This document shows positions 1-8,400 of a stretch of 64,000 bases of DNA, piece after piece. Origin of the DNA: Spirochaeta lutea (lineage in GTDB: Bacteria; Spirochaetota; Spirochaetia; DSM-27196; Salinispiraceae); the NCBI RefSeq assembly GCF_000758165.1, contig NZ_JNUP01000045.1, positions 42,894 through 106,893 on the forward strand. Reading direction: 5' to 3'. Each line of letters starts with the position of its first letter. The stretch's first letter is position 1. The notes under the pieces are model-generated. The model was not told the origin of the DNA. It did not search any database and saw nothing but the letters and a program-made list of their open reading frames with translations. Both the position numbers and the translations under genes were made by a program.

Positions 1-501
1 GTAGGGAATCACCACATCAGCAAAAGGATCGTCCAGATCGTAATCAGGCATCAGGGGGCTAATCATCTGGGCCACACTCTCTAAAAACCACCGGTCATCC
101 TCACTGAAGGCATCCCGAACATGGCTGTCTATATCAATCTCGGCAAGCACCCGGTCTCCCCGGAATACCGGCACAACGATCTCGGATTTCACATGAATAC
201 TACAGCTCAGGTAGTTGTCCTGGGCCGCCACATCCTGGATCAAAAACGTTTCTTCGCTTTGAACTGCCTGGCCGCAGATTCCCCGGCCGAAGGGAATGCG
301 GATATGGTCAGTAGGCTCCCCCACAAAGGGCCCTAACACCAGTTCCTTCCGGCTATGAACGGCAAAATACACCCCCACCCAGTTGTAGTACTCCACATGG
401 TGGTGCAGAAACCGACAGACCTGTTCAACCCGTCCCAGGGCATCGGCTTCGGAAGCAGACAACATCTGCCGTATCTGTTGTTCAAGGTTTGTAAAATTCA
501 T
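1..501 (-). CDS. GAF domain protein, free-methionine-sulfoxide-reductase-like (3' end outside window)
   Basis: Reading the minus strand from an ATG at 501 gives 167 codons open to the window edge, so the C-terminus is missing. A GAF fold is recognisable from the string IPFGRGICGQA, then YLSCSIHVKSEIVVP and the closing IDIDS motif. These are signatures of free methionine-(R)-sulfoxide reductase (fRMsr, YebR/MsrC type), a cytosolic repair enzyme. Two of the three family cysteines are present (GICG and YLSC). The cysteine that normally precedes the IPFGRG motif is not there (the stretch reads PTDHIRIPFG), so activity may differ or be lost. It diverges from dapL, with about 110 bp between the two starts. 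The family call is good; the enzymatic role is an inference. Confidence 0.8.
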   Translation of the reverse strand, partial: MNFTNLEQQIRQMLSASEADALGRVEQVCRFLHHHVEYYNWVGVYFAVHSRKELVLGPFVGEPTDHIRIPFGRGICGQAVQSEETFLIQDVAAQDNYLSCSIHVKSEIVVPVFRGDRVLAEIDIDSHVRDAFSEDDRWFLESVAQMISPLMPDYDLDDPFADVVIPY

Positions 502-508
502 GACTGGG

Positions 509-537
509 ATTATACAACATCTGCGCATCCCGGTTCC
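509..537 (-). promoter_or_regulatory. Promoter of the GAF gene (leaderless type)
   Basis: On the minus strand a perfect TATAAT ends 7 bases before the ATG at 501, so transcription would start at or next to the start codon. The -35 at 17 bp is poor (GGAACC). No Shine-Dalgarno sequence is visible. Confidence 0.5.
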
Positions 538-576
538 AGGGTGATTCGAATGTCTCCCGACTCGGGAGGGTCACCC

Positions 577-605
577 TTGATTCGGAGCAAGGGTATCCAT
601 ACAAT
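577..605 (+). promoter_or_regulatory. dapL promoter (leaderless type)
   Basis: TTGATT, a 17-bp spacer and TACAAT lie directly before the dapL start, with 7 bases between the -10 and the ATG at 613. This argues for a leaderless mRNA and for 613 rather than 604 as the start. An inverted repeat CTCCCGA/TCGGGAG (554-568) just upstream could be an operator. Confidence 0.6.
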
Positions 606-612
606 GTCCCCC

Positions 613-1839
613 ATGATCAGAATGAACGAACACTTCAATAAACTTCAGTCTTCCTACCTTTTTTCCACCATAGGCAAAAAAGTCGGGGAGTTTCAAGCGG
701 CAAACCCCTCGGTTTCCATCATTAAACTCGGCATCGGGGATGTCACCCATGCCCTCTCAGCCGAGATCGTCCAGGCCTTCCACGCCGGAGTGGATGAACT
801 CGGTGATGATGCAACCTTTCGGGGGTACGGCCCGGAGCAGGGTTACGAGTTTCTGCGGAATGCCATTGCGGAGATCGATTTCCAGGCCCGGAACTGCGAT
901 ATCCAGGCCGATGAAATCTTCGTAAGCGACGGTGCAAAATGTGATACCGGCAACTTCCAAGAACTCTTTGCCCAGGATATCACCATAGCCGTACCCGATC
1001 CGGTTTACCCGGTCTATGTAGACACCAACGTCATGGCAGGACGCACCGGAACCTTCTCAAAAGGCCGGTACGAGGGCCTGGTGTACCTTGAGTCCACCAA
1101 AGAAAACAGCTTTGTCCCCTCTCCCCCGGAAAAAACGGTGGACCTTATCTACCTCTGCTTCCCCAACAACCCCACCGGTGCAACCGCCACTAAAGAACAG
1201 CTCACCCAATGGGTAGAATACGCCAGAGCCAACCAGGCGCTGATCCTCTTTGATGCGGCCTACGTTGAGTTCATCCGGGATCCAAGGCTTCCCCGGTCTA
1301 TTTACGAGATCCCCGGTGCTCGGGAGATGGCTGTAGAATTCCGCTCCTTCTCAAAGACCGCAGGGTTCACCGGAACCAGGGCTGCCTACACGGTCATTCC
1401 GAAGGATTGTCTCGTGTACGACCACTCGGGTTCAGGCCATTCCCTTCACGCCCTATGGAACCGTCGGCAGACCACCAAGTTTAACGGTCTAAGCTACCCC
1501 GTCCAACGGGCCGCCGCGGCCGTCTACACCCCCCAGGGGCAGGCCCAGATTCATGCCCAGTCAGATTATTATCTGGAGAATGCCCGGCTCATCCGTGAGG
1601 CAATGACCGGTCTGGGGTACCCCGTTACCGGCGGAGAGAACAGCCCCTATATTTGGGTTGAAGCCGGGGGCGATAGCTGGGACTTCTTCGACATGTTGCT
1701 CCAGAAAGCCGGAGTGGTGACCACCCCGGGCTCGGGATTCGGACGCTGCGGTGAGGGGTACATCCGCATCAGCGCCTTCAACCACCGGGAGAAGGTGCTT
1801 CAGGCTCTGGACCGCATCGCCCAGGCATTGAAGTCCTAA
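613..1839 (+). CDS. dapL: LL-diaminopimelate aminotransferase
   Basis: A PLP-dependent fold-type I aminotransferase that converts tetrahydrodipicolinate directly to LL-diaminopimelate in lysine (and, in some bacteria, peptidoglycan) synthesis, replacing the DapC/D/E steps. The N-terminus (MIRMNEHFNKLQSSYLF, then LGIGDV) matches DapL openings. SFSKTAGFTGTR contains the Schiff-base lysine (about residue 248), and CFPNNPTGATA is the typical aminotransferase motif. From 613 the protein is 408 residues, the usual size. The frame stays open back to 355, but that region overlaps the divergent GAF gene, and the promoter ends just before 613. It is monocistronic and is followed by a strong terminator. 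Confident call. Confidence 0.93.
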   Translation: MIRMNEHFNKLQSSYLFSTIGKKVGEFQAANPSVSIIKLGIGDVTHALSAEIVQAFHAGVDELGDDATFRGYGPEQGYEFLRNAIAEIDFQARNCDIQADEIFVSDGAKCDTGNFQELFAQDITIAVPDPVYPVYVDTNVMAGRTGTFSKGRYEGLVYLESTKENSFVPSPPEKTVDLIYLCFPNNPTGATATKEQLTQWVEYARANQALILFDAAYVEFIRDPRLPRSIYEIPGAREMAVEFRSFSKTAGFTGTRAAYTVIPKDCLVYDHSGSGHSLHALWNRRQTTKFNGLSYPVQRAAAAVYTPQGQAQIHAQSDYYLENARLIREAMTGLGYPVTGGENSPYIWVEAGGDSWDFFDMLLQKAGVVTTPGSGFGRCGEGYIRISAFNHREKVLQALDRIAQALKS

Positions 1840-1890
1840 ACAAGGCCCCGATATCTCCCTTCACTCCAGGCTGCATGGAGGAGGGGCCTC

Positions 1891-1929
1891 ATCCCCCCGG
1901 GGTACAACCCGACAGGGGGGATTTTTTTT
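1891..1929 (+). terminator. Rho-independent terminator after dapL
   Basis: ATCCCCCC pairs with GGGGGGAT around a 15-base loop, immediately followed by a run of T. It separates dapL from the cyclase gene. Confidence 0.85.
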
Positions 1930-1966
1930 ACCATTATTATGAGTTATCTTGTATACTATTCTTATT

Positions 1967-3448
1967 ATGCGTACTCGGTTTATACCAATCACCCTCAAGG
2001 TGAACGCCCTGATCCTGGCTACCATGATCCTCGGAATCGGTGGAATCACCGTCGCCCTGGCGGGATCCCTTATAGTTACCATCGAGGATATTAACCAGCG
2101 TGATACCCTCCGCCAGGCAGATACCATCTATGCAGCCATCGAGAGCCTCATGCTTCCCGGCCAGGCGCTGCTCGCCCAGGGATACTTCGAGCGGCTCAAC
2201 ATAGTCGATCAGGATCTGATGATTCAGCTCTACAGAACCAGCGGTGAGCAGGCCTTCCAGGATAATAAGACCATTAATACCGTGAACAGCTACCTCATGA
2301 ATCCCCGGTTTGAGACCAGGGATGCGGTCGCCTCTCCCCTTCCGATTAATCCCCAGGAGGATCGGCTCTTTTCCCAGGCCCTCGGTGAGGGCGGCGTTCC
2401 CCGGGACAGTACAGAAATTCTATCCAGCGAGGGAAATACCTACTTCCGGGTGTTGAAACCCCTCATCAATCTCCCCAAGTGCACGGTCTGTCACGGGGCT
2501 GATCATACCATCCGGGGTGTGTTAGAGATTAAAAGCGATATTTCGGATACCGTCTCCCTCCAGCGCACCGCGGTATTCGCCTCGGGAGGCGCTTTTTTCG
2601 CCCTGGTGGTTATCCTCGGTTTCGGACTCTCCCGGTTTATGGGCAGGATCATCCTCGGGCCGGTCCGTCAGATAGCCCAGGCGTGTACCGCCGTTACCGA
2701 CGGTGATTTTTCCGCCAGGGTGGCGGTACATCAACAGGATGAGATCGGCGGCCTGGCCCAGCGGATCAATACCATGATTGAGGGACTGATAGAGCGCTTT
2801 AAACTCACCCAGTACGTCTCGGGCTCAACGGTCCGCTCCCTCTCGGACAGTTCCAAAACCGGAATCTCCGTGGATCTGACATTGTTGTTTACCGATATCC
2901 GGGGATTTACCAGCTACTCCGAGTCGAACTCCCCAGAAACGGTGGTGGAGAACCTGAATAAGGTCCTGGAGGTACAGACCGGAATTATCCACCGCCACGG
3001 CGGCGATATTGATAAGTATGTGGGTGATGAAATCTTTGCAATCTTCGAGGGCGAAGACGGGTGCTGCCGGGCAGCCCAAACTGCTGTAGATATCCAGCAG
3101 GAGTTTCAGGATTCCGGTACTGTCTACGGCGGACTCCAGGTAGGGGTCGGCATGAATACCGGAGCGGTTATCATGGGGCGTATGGGCAGTGAAGCCAGGG
3201 CCGATTTCACCGTTATCGGCGATAACGTGAATATCGCAGCCCGGCTCTGCAGCGCGGCCCAGGGGGGTGGAATTCTGGTTACTGCCGAGTTCGCGAAAGC
3301 CTTGAAATCCTGCCTCACCAAGAATCCCCTGATCCAAAAAAGCTACCGGTTTTCCCTGGAGGGTCCTATGGGACTATCGGTCAAGGGAAAACGTCGGACC
3401 CTTCGGGTGTACAAACTCAAACAACGGGAGGCATCCCATGAATCATAA
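1967..3448 (+). CDS. Class III adenylate cyclase with CXXCH-containing sensor domain and HAMP
   Basis: Predicted inner-membrane receptor cyclase making cAMP. In order: TM segment (about residues 5-35), an extracytoplasmic domain of about 170 residues ending in a c-type haem motif (CTVCH, about 172-176), second TM (about 203-223), HAMP, then a class III cyclase domain. The catalytic domain has the metal aspartates (LLFTDIRGF and KYVGDEIFAIF) and the adenine-selecting ADFTVIGD followed by NVNIAAR, so it should be active as an adenylate cyclase. The sensor resembles DUF3365/Tll0287-like haem domains. The longer TTG start at 1949 is less likely: a TATACT box at 1952-1957 ends 9 bases before the ATG at 1967. 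It overlaps the next gene by 11 bp, pointing to joint function with a second CXXCH protein. Confidence 0.88.
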   Translation: MRTRFIPITLKVNALILATMILGIGGITVALAGSLIVTIEDINQRDTLRQADTIYAAIESLMLPGQALLAQGYFERLNIVDQDLMIQLYRTSGEQAFQDNKTINTVNSYLMNPRFETRDAVASPLPINPQEDRLFSQALGEGGVPRDSTEILSSEGNTYFRVLKPLINLPKCTVCHGADHTIRGVLEIKSDISDTVSLQRTAVFASGGAFFALVVILGFGLSRFMGRIILGPVRQIAQACTAVTDGDFSARVAVHQQDEIGGLAQRINTMIEGLIERFKLTQYVSGSTVRSLSDSSKTGISVDLTLLFTDIRGFTSYSESNSPETVVENLNKVLEVQTGIIHRHGGDIDKYVGDEIFAIFEGEDGCCRAAQTAVDIQQEFQDSGTVYGGLQVGVGMNTGAVIMGRMGSEARADFTVIGDNVNIAARLCSAAQGGGILVTAEFAKALKSCLTKNPLIQKSYRFSLEGPMGLSVKGKRRTLRVYKLKQREASHES

Positions 3449-3989
3449 CAAGGGAATGAAGATGGGTACCCCGGAGGTACGCACCATCCTGGCAATCTTC
3501 GTCCTGGTTATTTTGCTGGTTGCGGGATGTTCCCAGGGTGAGCAGGTGCAGTTGATTTCCCCGGACTACCGGAATTGGAATCAAACCACCGATACCGTCC
3601 TCGACTTCACCATTCCCGGCCACGGCAGCGGACTTCGAAAAATATACATCAGTTCGGCCGCATCCGGGGTAACCACCCAGGAGGTCAACGGCCGGTTGTT
3701 CTATGATTACCCCCAGGGAACCCAGATTGTTAAAGAGGTGTATGCATCTGCCCAGCCCGGAGCTGATGAGGAGCCTGCCATGCTTACGGTGATGATTAAG
3801 GATCGCGACCATCCCATGCAGCGGGGGGGCTGGATTTGGCTGGTGAAGAACTACCAATCCGAGGTGGAGACCATACTAGACGAGGAATTCTGCTTTACCT
3901 GCCATAACAACGCCAACGAACCCAATCCCTACAACGACGGCAACACCTCGGGGCAGTTTCGGGATTTTGTATTCTATCCCTATCGGTAA
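3438..3989 (+). CDS. Lipoprotein with cytochrome P460-like domain
   Basis: 183 residues. An N-terminal TM/signal segment ends in a lipobox (LLVAGC, Cys about 31), so the protein is probably lipid-anchored outside the inner membrane. The body resembles the cytochrome P460 family, including a stretch like GGWIWLVKN and a C-terminal c-type haem motif CFTCHNNAN. P460 proteins carry a cross-linked haem and act on small nitrogen compounds, or serve as haem redox/sensor modules; the substrate here is unknown. The start overlaps the end of the haem-sensor cyclase gene, so translation is coupled and a sensing partnership is plausible. Domain call moderately sure, function inferred. Confidence 0.72.
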   Translation: MNHNKGMKMGTPEVRTILAIFVLVILLVAGCSQGEQVQLISPDYRNWNQTTDTVLDFTIPGHGSGLRKIYISSAASGVTTQEVNGRLFYDYPQGTQIVKEVYASAQPGADEEPAMLTVMIKDRDHPMQRGGWIWLVKNYQSEVETILDEEFCFTCHNNANEPNPYNDGNTSGQFRDFVFYPYR

Positions 3990-4043
3990 GATCGATTGGG
4001 GGCCTCATCAGGGGGCATACTTTTCTTACGTTTCACCTCGGCA

Positions 4044-4685
4044 TTAGTAGAGATGGCCCATCCGGGTTTTTTTCGTCGCAAGATAGTGAGCGTTGAATTC
4101 ATTGGGTTCGATGACGATGGGGATCCGCCGGGTAATAGTCATGCCGACCTCCCGCAGCCCCTCAATTTTTGCCGGGTTGTTCGTTAATAGGGCAACGGAT
4201 CGGATTCCCAGAAGCTCCAGAATGGCGGCAGCTCCCTGGTATTCCCGGGCCTCCGCAGGGAATCCCAATTTCTCATTGGCCTCCACGGTGTCATAGCCCT
4301 GATCTTGGAGGGTGTACGCTCTGATCTTGTTGATCAAGCCGATTCCCCGGCCTTCCTGACGCATGTAGATGACCGCACCTCGATCGCGCTGACCGATGTA
4401 ATGGAGTGCAGCCTCAAGCTGATCTCTACAGTCACAGCGCAAACTGCCCAATACGTCGCCGGTATGACATTCGGAATGGATCCGTACCGGTACATCCTCG
4501 GCCCCATCCACGGTTCCACGGACAATGGCGGTATGCTCCTCGCCTTTGTGGGTATCGAATATACCGATAATCCGGAAGTCTCCGAAACGGCTGGGCAGAG
4601 CGGCTTCAGCCTTTATTTCCACCCGAAAGGTTCTGCCCCGGGAACCGGTGTATTCCTGGGATTGCTGGTTTTGATCTATGGTCAT
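4044..4685 (-). CDS. ribA: GTP cyclohydrolase II
   Basis: Catalyses the first step of riboflavin synthesis, opening GTP to the diaminopyrimidine product with release of formate and pyrophosphate. The zinc ligands are in SECHTGDVLGSLRCDC, the active site in YMRQEGRGIGL, and the C-terminal NNPAKIEGL is typical. It is a stand-alone RibA with no fused RibB, 213 residues from the ATG at 4685, which has GGAG at a good distance. A GTG at 4697 would add four residues. It is convergent with the P460 gene. Flavin supply would serve NQR, PDH E3 and the flavodoxin in this window, but no direct link is visible. Confidence 0.93.
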   Translation of the reverse strand: MTIDQNQQSQEYTGSRGRTFRVEIKAEAALPSRFGDFRIIGIFDTHKGEEHTAIVRGTVDGAEDVPVRIHSECHTGDVLGSLRCDCRDQLEAALHYIGQRDRGAVIYMRQEGRGIGLINKIRAYTLQDQGYDTVEANEKLGFPAEAREYQGAAAILELLGIRSVALLTNNPAKIEGLREVGMTITRRIPIVIEPNEFNAHYLATKKTRMGHLY

Positions 4686-4736
4686 GGTAGTCTCCACTAA
4701 AGGTATGGTGCGCTGAGGATCGTCATACAGAGGGTA

Positions 4737-5564
4737 TCAACTTTTCACAAACACCAGGTGTTCATATGCGAGCCTGCCCTCCCGGCGTAGTCTGCCCCGA
4801 AGATGTTGGCTCATACGGAATTCTCCTGGAGCCGGCGGCTCAGAGTTCCCGGAAAGCAGAGCATAGGTAAGGGCGTTCTGCCCCTGCTGGAATAGGGGTT
4901 CCTTCAGAAAGGGGGTTAGCTCATCCTCATCCGCTAAAACGAGGCCGCTGCGGGCACAGAGGGAAATGAGGTTGTCCCGGGTGGTTAGTCCTGGAATCCG
5001 GGCCTGGCGTTGCCACACCCGGACTAGTTCGCTGTCCGTCTGATCATCCCCGGTGAGCACGTCATCAATCACCACGAAACGTCCCCCCTGGCGCAGATGT
5101 CCGGATACATCGGCAATCAATGTCTCCAGGGAACTGGCATAACCAAGGGATTCTACCCCAAAGATCAGGTCCTGGTTTGGGAACGGCTTAAAGGATTGAG
5201 AAGCGTTAAAATCACCCTGAAATAATCGAACCTGTTGCTGCTTGTTCCGACGCTGAATTTCCTGGCTTCCCAGATGTATTTGAACACCGCTGTTGGAGAT
5301 ACCTGCATAGGCGGCCTGGAGGGTCTCGGAGAGATACAGCAGGGTTCCACCGACACCGCATCCCAAGTCCAGGCACCGAGAAGCCTCAACGGCCTCGGCG
5401 CTGCGGAGGATCAACGCATTTTGGCTGTACAGGGCCTGCCGGGCTGTTTTAACCCCGGGATTCCAGAGGTAGCTGTGCATGGCCAGGGTTTTCCGGCGTT
5501 CGGGGCCAGATAGAAGGACGGGGGTTATCTGATTTTGGTATTCGGGTGTATTCAATCGGTCCAT
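4737..5564 (-). CDS. Class I SAM-dependent methyltransferase
   Basis: 275 residues with a Rossmann methyltransferase core: motif I CLDLGCGVGGTLLYL (about residues 62-76), an acidic residue after the next strand, QDLIFGVESLGY, and VVIDDVL before the following helix. The layout resembles small-molecule methyltransferases of the UbiE/sarcosine-dimethylglycine type rather than RNA methylases. The substrate cannot be told from sequence. The start at 5564 is supported by a leaderless-type promoter immediately upstream, so it is transcribed separately from the kinase. Confidence 0.78.
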   Translation of the reverse strand: MDRLNTPEYQNQITPVLLSGPERRKTLAMHSYLWNPGVKTARQALYSQNALILRSAEAVEASRCLDLGCGVGGTLLYLSETLQAAYAGISNSGVQIHLGSQEIQRRNKQQQVRLFQGDFNASQSFKPFPNQDLIFGVESLGYASSLETLIADVSGHLRQGGRFVVIDDVLTGDDQTDSELVRVWQRQARIPGLTTRDNLISLCARSGLVLADEDELTPFLKEPLFQQGQNALTYALLSGNSEPPAPGEFRMSQHLRGRLRREGRLAYEHLVFVKS

Positions 5565-5570
5565 GGCAGC

Positions 5571-5599
5571 AGTATGCCCTAGGATTTCGCGGCTGACAA
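5571..5599 (-). promoter_or_regulatory. Methyltransferase promoter (leaderless type)
   Basis: On the minus strand: TTGTCA, 17 bp, CATACT, then 6 bases to the ATG at 5564. It lies between the end of the kinase gene and the methyltransferase. Confidence 0.6.
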
Positions 5600-5644
5600 T
5601 ACGACCCCCTCCCCTGAGAGAGGTTTCCGGGCAGCGGGTTTTCC

Positions 5645-8335
5645 TCAGGTGGCCGAAGCACCTGGCACAGCCTCCTGGACCGCAGCTTCAAAATGCTGCC
5701 ATTCCTGGCGCAACTGTTCAAATATCCAGGGAGCCTGAGCTGTGTTGCCATCCGCGCAGGCTGCTTCAAGACGCGAAGCGGCGTTCCCCAATCCCATGGC
5801 AGCAAGATTCCACGCGCTTCCCTTGATGCTGTGGCTCATATTTTTCCCGCATTTCAGGTCTCCTTGGGTAATACACTGGCCCAGATCGTAGATCTGCTGG
5901 GGGGTGGCCGCTAAAAAATGCTGGAGTACCTCATGGAGTATCTCCGGACGGTTCATAAAGGTTGCAAGAGCCTTTTTATAATCGAAGACCTGGGTAGCAT
6001 GGTCCCTGTCCCCGGTGTGCCGCAATTCTTCTCCCTGGTTCCGGAGCTGGGGCTGCAGCGCCTCCCGGGGCCCGGGGGTTGAACGCCCGTCCCGGTGTGC
6101 ACCCGGCTCTGTGGAGCGCTTTTGGGTAGTAATACGAGCGAGCAGCCCTGACCCGCTGTTCTCCTGGTACTGCGAATCGCTTTTCGGGGTATTCCCGGGG
6201 TCTTTCAGTTCTAGGGAGTCAGGAGGACCGGGGGGGTCCTGGGGATTTTCCGTATAAGAAAACCCGGGAGCCGGTTCCTGAGAATCGGGTTCGAATATCT
6301 CCCGCAGTACCTCCTCCACCTGGTCCTTAGAGAAGGGTTTTGCCAGATACCCGGTCATCCCTGCTTTTCGGCAGTTCTCCCACTCTCCCTGCAATGCATT
6401 AGCTGTTACTGCTATGATCGGAACACTCGTGGAAAACCGACGAATCTCAGCCGCTGCAGCATATCCATCCATAACCGGCATATGAACGTCCATGAAGATC
6501 ACGTCAAAGTCCTCCCGGCTAGCCAAATCCACCGCCTCCTGACCGTTGGAGGCCGTCCGAACCCGGTGTCCCAGACGCTCAATAATAGTCTGGAAGAGAC
6601 GCTGATTAACCGGATGATCCTCGGCAAGCAGCACCGACATGAAGACGGAATGCCGGGCGGGGGAAGTATCTTTTTCCAGTAGAGATCGGTCCTCCTCGAG
6701 TTCTTCAAGCTCCAGGGGTTCCTCGGTATCCATGCCGTTTACATCCGAATTTTGGCCTTCATCGAGGAAGATACCCCGCTCCAGGGCACCGGATAGGATG
6801 GCCAGGGTGTCTCGCTGTTTGATCGGCTTGGAGATATATCCGTCAAACCAGCGGAGCAGCTTCATTTTTGCCTCTCCCCCCATAGACCCCGGGGGGCTCA
6901 TGAGAAACAGCCGGGTCTCTCCCAATTCCGGGTCACCGTGGATCAAACTGGCGAATTGCCAGCCGTCCATACCCGACAAAACCAGATCCACTAAGACTAT
7001 GTCCACGGGGGCTCCCTGCTCCCTCTGTCTGCGAAGCAGGTTTACGGCATCCCGGGAGTTTTCGGCGTCATAGAGGGTGATGTGCTCGCTGGCAAGCATC
7101 TTCCCGATGACCCGTCGGCACTCCGGGCAATCATCCAAAATTAAAACCCGCCGGCTCGTGAGGGCATTAAACCGCTCCTGGGGCAGCATAGAGGGGATAC
7201 AGGGAAGATCCATGGTCACCCAGAATTCCGAACCCTGGCCCGGTGTGCTGTCTACCCCGATCCGACCACCCATGAGCTCTACAAGGTTCTTGGTAATGGC
7301 GAGTCCAAGTCCGGTTCCTCCGAACCTGCGGGTTGTCGTAGCATCCAGCTGGCTGAAGGATTGGAACAGTTGACTGCGTTTCTCCGGATCCACTCCTATC
7401 CCCGTATCGGATATTCTCACCTCAAAACGGACTGCACCGTACACCGCTCCCGGCAGGGGCTCATCTAATTCAAAAACCCGTACCGTGGCCTTCACATATC
7501 CGGTGTTCGTGAACTTGATGGCGTTGTTCACCAGGTTGATCAGCACCTGACGGAATCGGGTTGGATCGCTCACCACGAAGAGCGGCATGGCCGGATCAAT
7601 ATCAATGATCAGCTCCAACCCCTTTTTATAAGCCTCGAGACTGAGCATATCCATAACCGTCTCTATGGCCGTATGGAAGTCAAATTCAATCTCTTCGATG
7701 GTCAGCTTGCCAGCCTCGATCTTTGAGAAATCAAGAATATCGTTGATTAGTCCCAACAAGGCGTCAGCAGAAAAATGGATTTGCTGGAGGTACTCCTCCT
7801 GTTCGGCATCCAAGGCGGTTTCAGCCAGCAGTTCAGCCATGCCCAGGAGGGTATGAATGGGGGTGCGTATTTCATGGGATACGTTCGCAAGGAAGAGGCT
7901 CTTCGCCTGGGCGCTCTGTTCAGCCAGGTGTTTAGCCTTCAACAGGGATTGATGTTCACGGATGGTGTCGCCTATTTCCTCAAAATAACCAGCAATAACC
8001 CCATCCATGGCCTTGAACAGAGCGATCCGCCACCATGATACCCCCTGAACACCCCTGTACCGGCAGACGCTGTGCCGGTCGAGCAAGGCCCCTGACTCAA
8101 TCTGCTTCAAGGCTTCGAACACATCGGCCCAATCTTCGGTGTGTACAACCTCCCTCAGTGATGTTATGCCTGAGCCGCCCTCAATCCCCTGCCGAAAGGC
8201 CGGATTTGTCGCGATGACCCCGCCGTGGGGCTCCAACAAGGCCTGGGGAACCGGCGCTTGGTCGCTGAACCTGCGAAACAGGGTAATATATTCCGAGATC
8301 CCCACTTCCATGTGCCGAGTATTCCCATCTTCCAT
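5645..8335 (-). CDS. Hybrid sensor histidine kinase: PAS-like, HisKA, HATPase, REC, REC, Hpt
   Basis: A large soluble phosphorelay protein with no TM segment. In order: PAS-like sensor (about residues 10-125), HisKA with SHEIRTPIHT (phospho-His about 154), HATPase_c with the N, G1 and G2 boxes (NLVNNAIKF, DTGIGV, FGGTGLGLAI), a first receiver (VLVDLVLSGMDG), a second receiver (FMDVHMPVMDG), a low-complexity linker and a C-terminal Hpt domain with SHSIKGSAWNL. All phospho-acceptor residues are present, so a full His-Asp-His relay in one chain is possible. The output regulator is not nearby. The ATG at 8344 sits inside the predicted -10 box, so 8335, 7 bases past TATAAT, is preferred. 8311 is also possible. 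Confidence 0.9.
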   Translation of the reverse strand: MEDGNTRHMEVGISEYITLFRRFSDQAPVPQALLEPHGGVIATNPAFRQGIEGGSGITSLREVVHTEDWADVFEALKQIESGALLDRHSVCRYRGVQGVSWWRIALFKAMDGVIAGYFEEIGDTIREHQSLLKAKHLAEQSAQAKSLFLANVSHEIRTPIHTLLGMAELLAETALDAEQEEYLQQIHFSADALLGLINDILDFSKIEAGKLTIEEIEFDFHTAIETVMDMLSLEAYKKGLELIIDIDPAMPLFVVSDPTRFRQVLINLVNNAIKFTNTGYVKATVRVFELDEPLPGAVYGAVRFEVRISDTGIGVDPEKRSQLFQSFSQLDATTTRRFGGTGLGLAITKNLVELMGGRIGVDSTPGQGSEFWVTMDLPCIPSMLPQERFNALTSRRVLILDDCPECRRVIGKMLASEHITLYDAENSRDAVNLLRRQREQGAPVDIVLVDLVLSGMDGWQFASLIHGDPELGETRLFLMSPPGSMGGEAKMKLLRWFDGYISKPIKQRDTLAILSGALERGIFLDEGQNSDVNGMDTEEPLELEELEEDRSLLEKDTSPARHSVFMSVLLAEDHPVNQRLFQTIIERLGHRVRTASNGQEAVDLASREDFDVIFMDVHMPVMDGYAAAAEIRRFSTSVPIIAVTANALQGEWENCRKAGMTGYLAKPFSKDQVEEVLREIFEPDSQEPAPGFSYTENPQDPPGPPDSLELKDPGNTPKSDSQYQENSGSGLLARITTQKRSTEPGAHRDGRSTPGPREALQPQLRNQGEELRHTGDRDHATQVFDYKKALATFMNRPEILHEVLQHFLAATPQQIYDLGQCITQGDLKCGKNMSHSIKGSAWNLAAMGLGNAASRLEAACADGNTAQAPWIFEQLRQEWQHFEAAVQEAVPGASAT

Positions 8336-8342
8336 GTCCACC

Positions 8343-8371
8343 ATTATAGCTGTTGACCCGGGTTCTGTTAA
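8343..8371 (-). promoter_or_regulatory. Hybrid kinase promoter, interlocked with the divergent promoter
   Basis: Minus strand: TTAACA, 17 bp, perfect TATAAT, then 7 bases to the ATG at 8335. Its -35 lies inside the spacer of the plus-strand promoter at 8353-8381, so RNA polymerase cannot occupy both at once. Confidence 0.65.
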
Positions 8372-8381
8372 CGCATAAAAT
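8353..8381 (+). promoter_or_regulatory. Promoter of the outer-membrane-type protein gene
   Basis: Plus strand: TTGACC, 17 bp, TAAAAT. An inverted repeat CCGGGTT (8358-8364) / AACCCGG (8384-8390) brackets the -10 and could be an operator. A good Shine-Dalgarno (GGAGGA) follows at 8389-8394. Confidence 0.65.
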
Positions 8382-8400
8382 TCAACCCGGAGGAATTATC

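Noticed and set aside
355..612. Longer N-terminus of dapL
   Set aside because: It would overlap the divergent GAF gene and the promoter that ends 7 bases before 613; family members start at the equivalent of 613.
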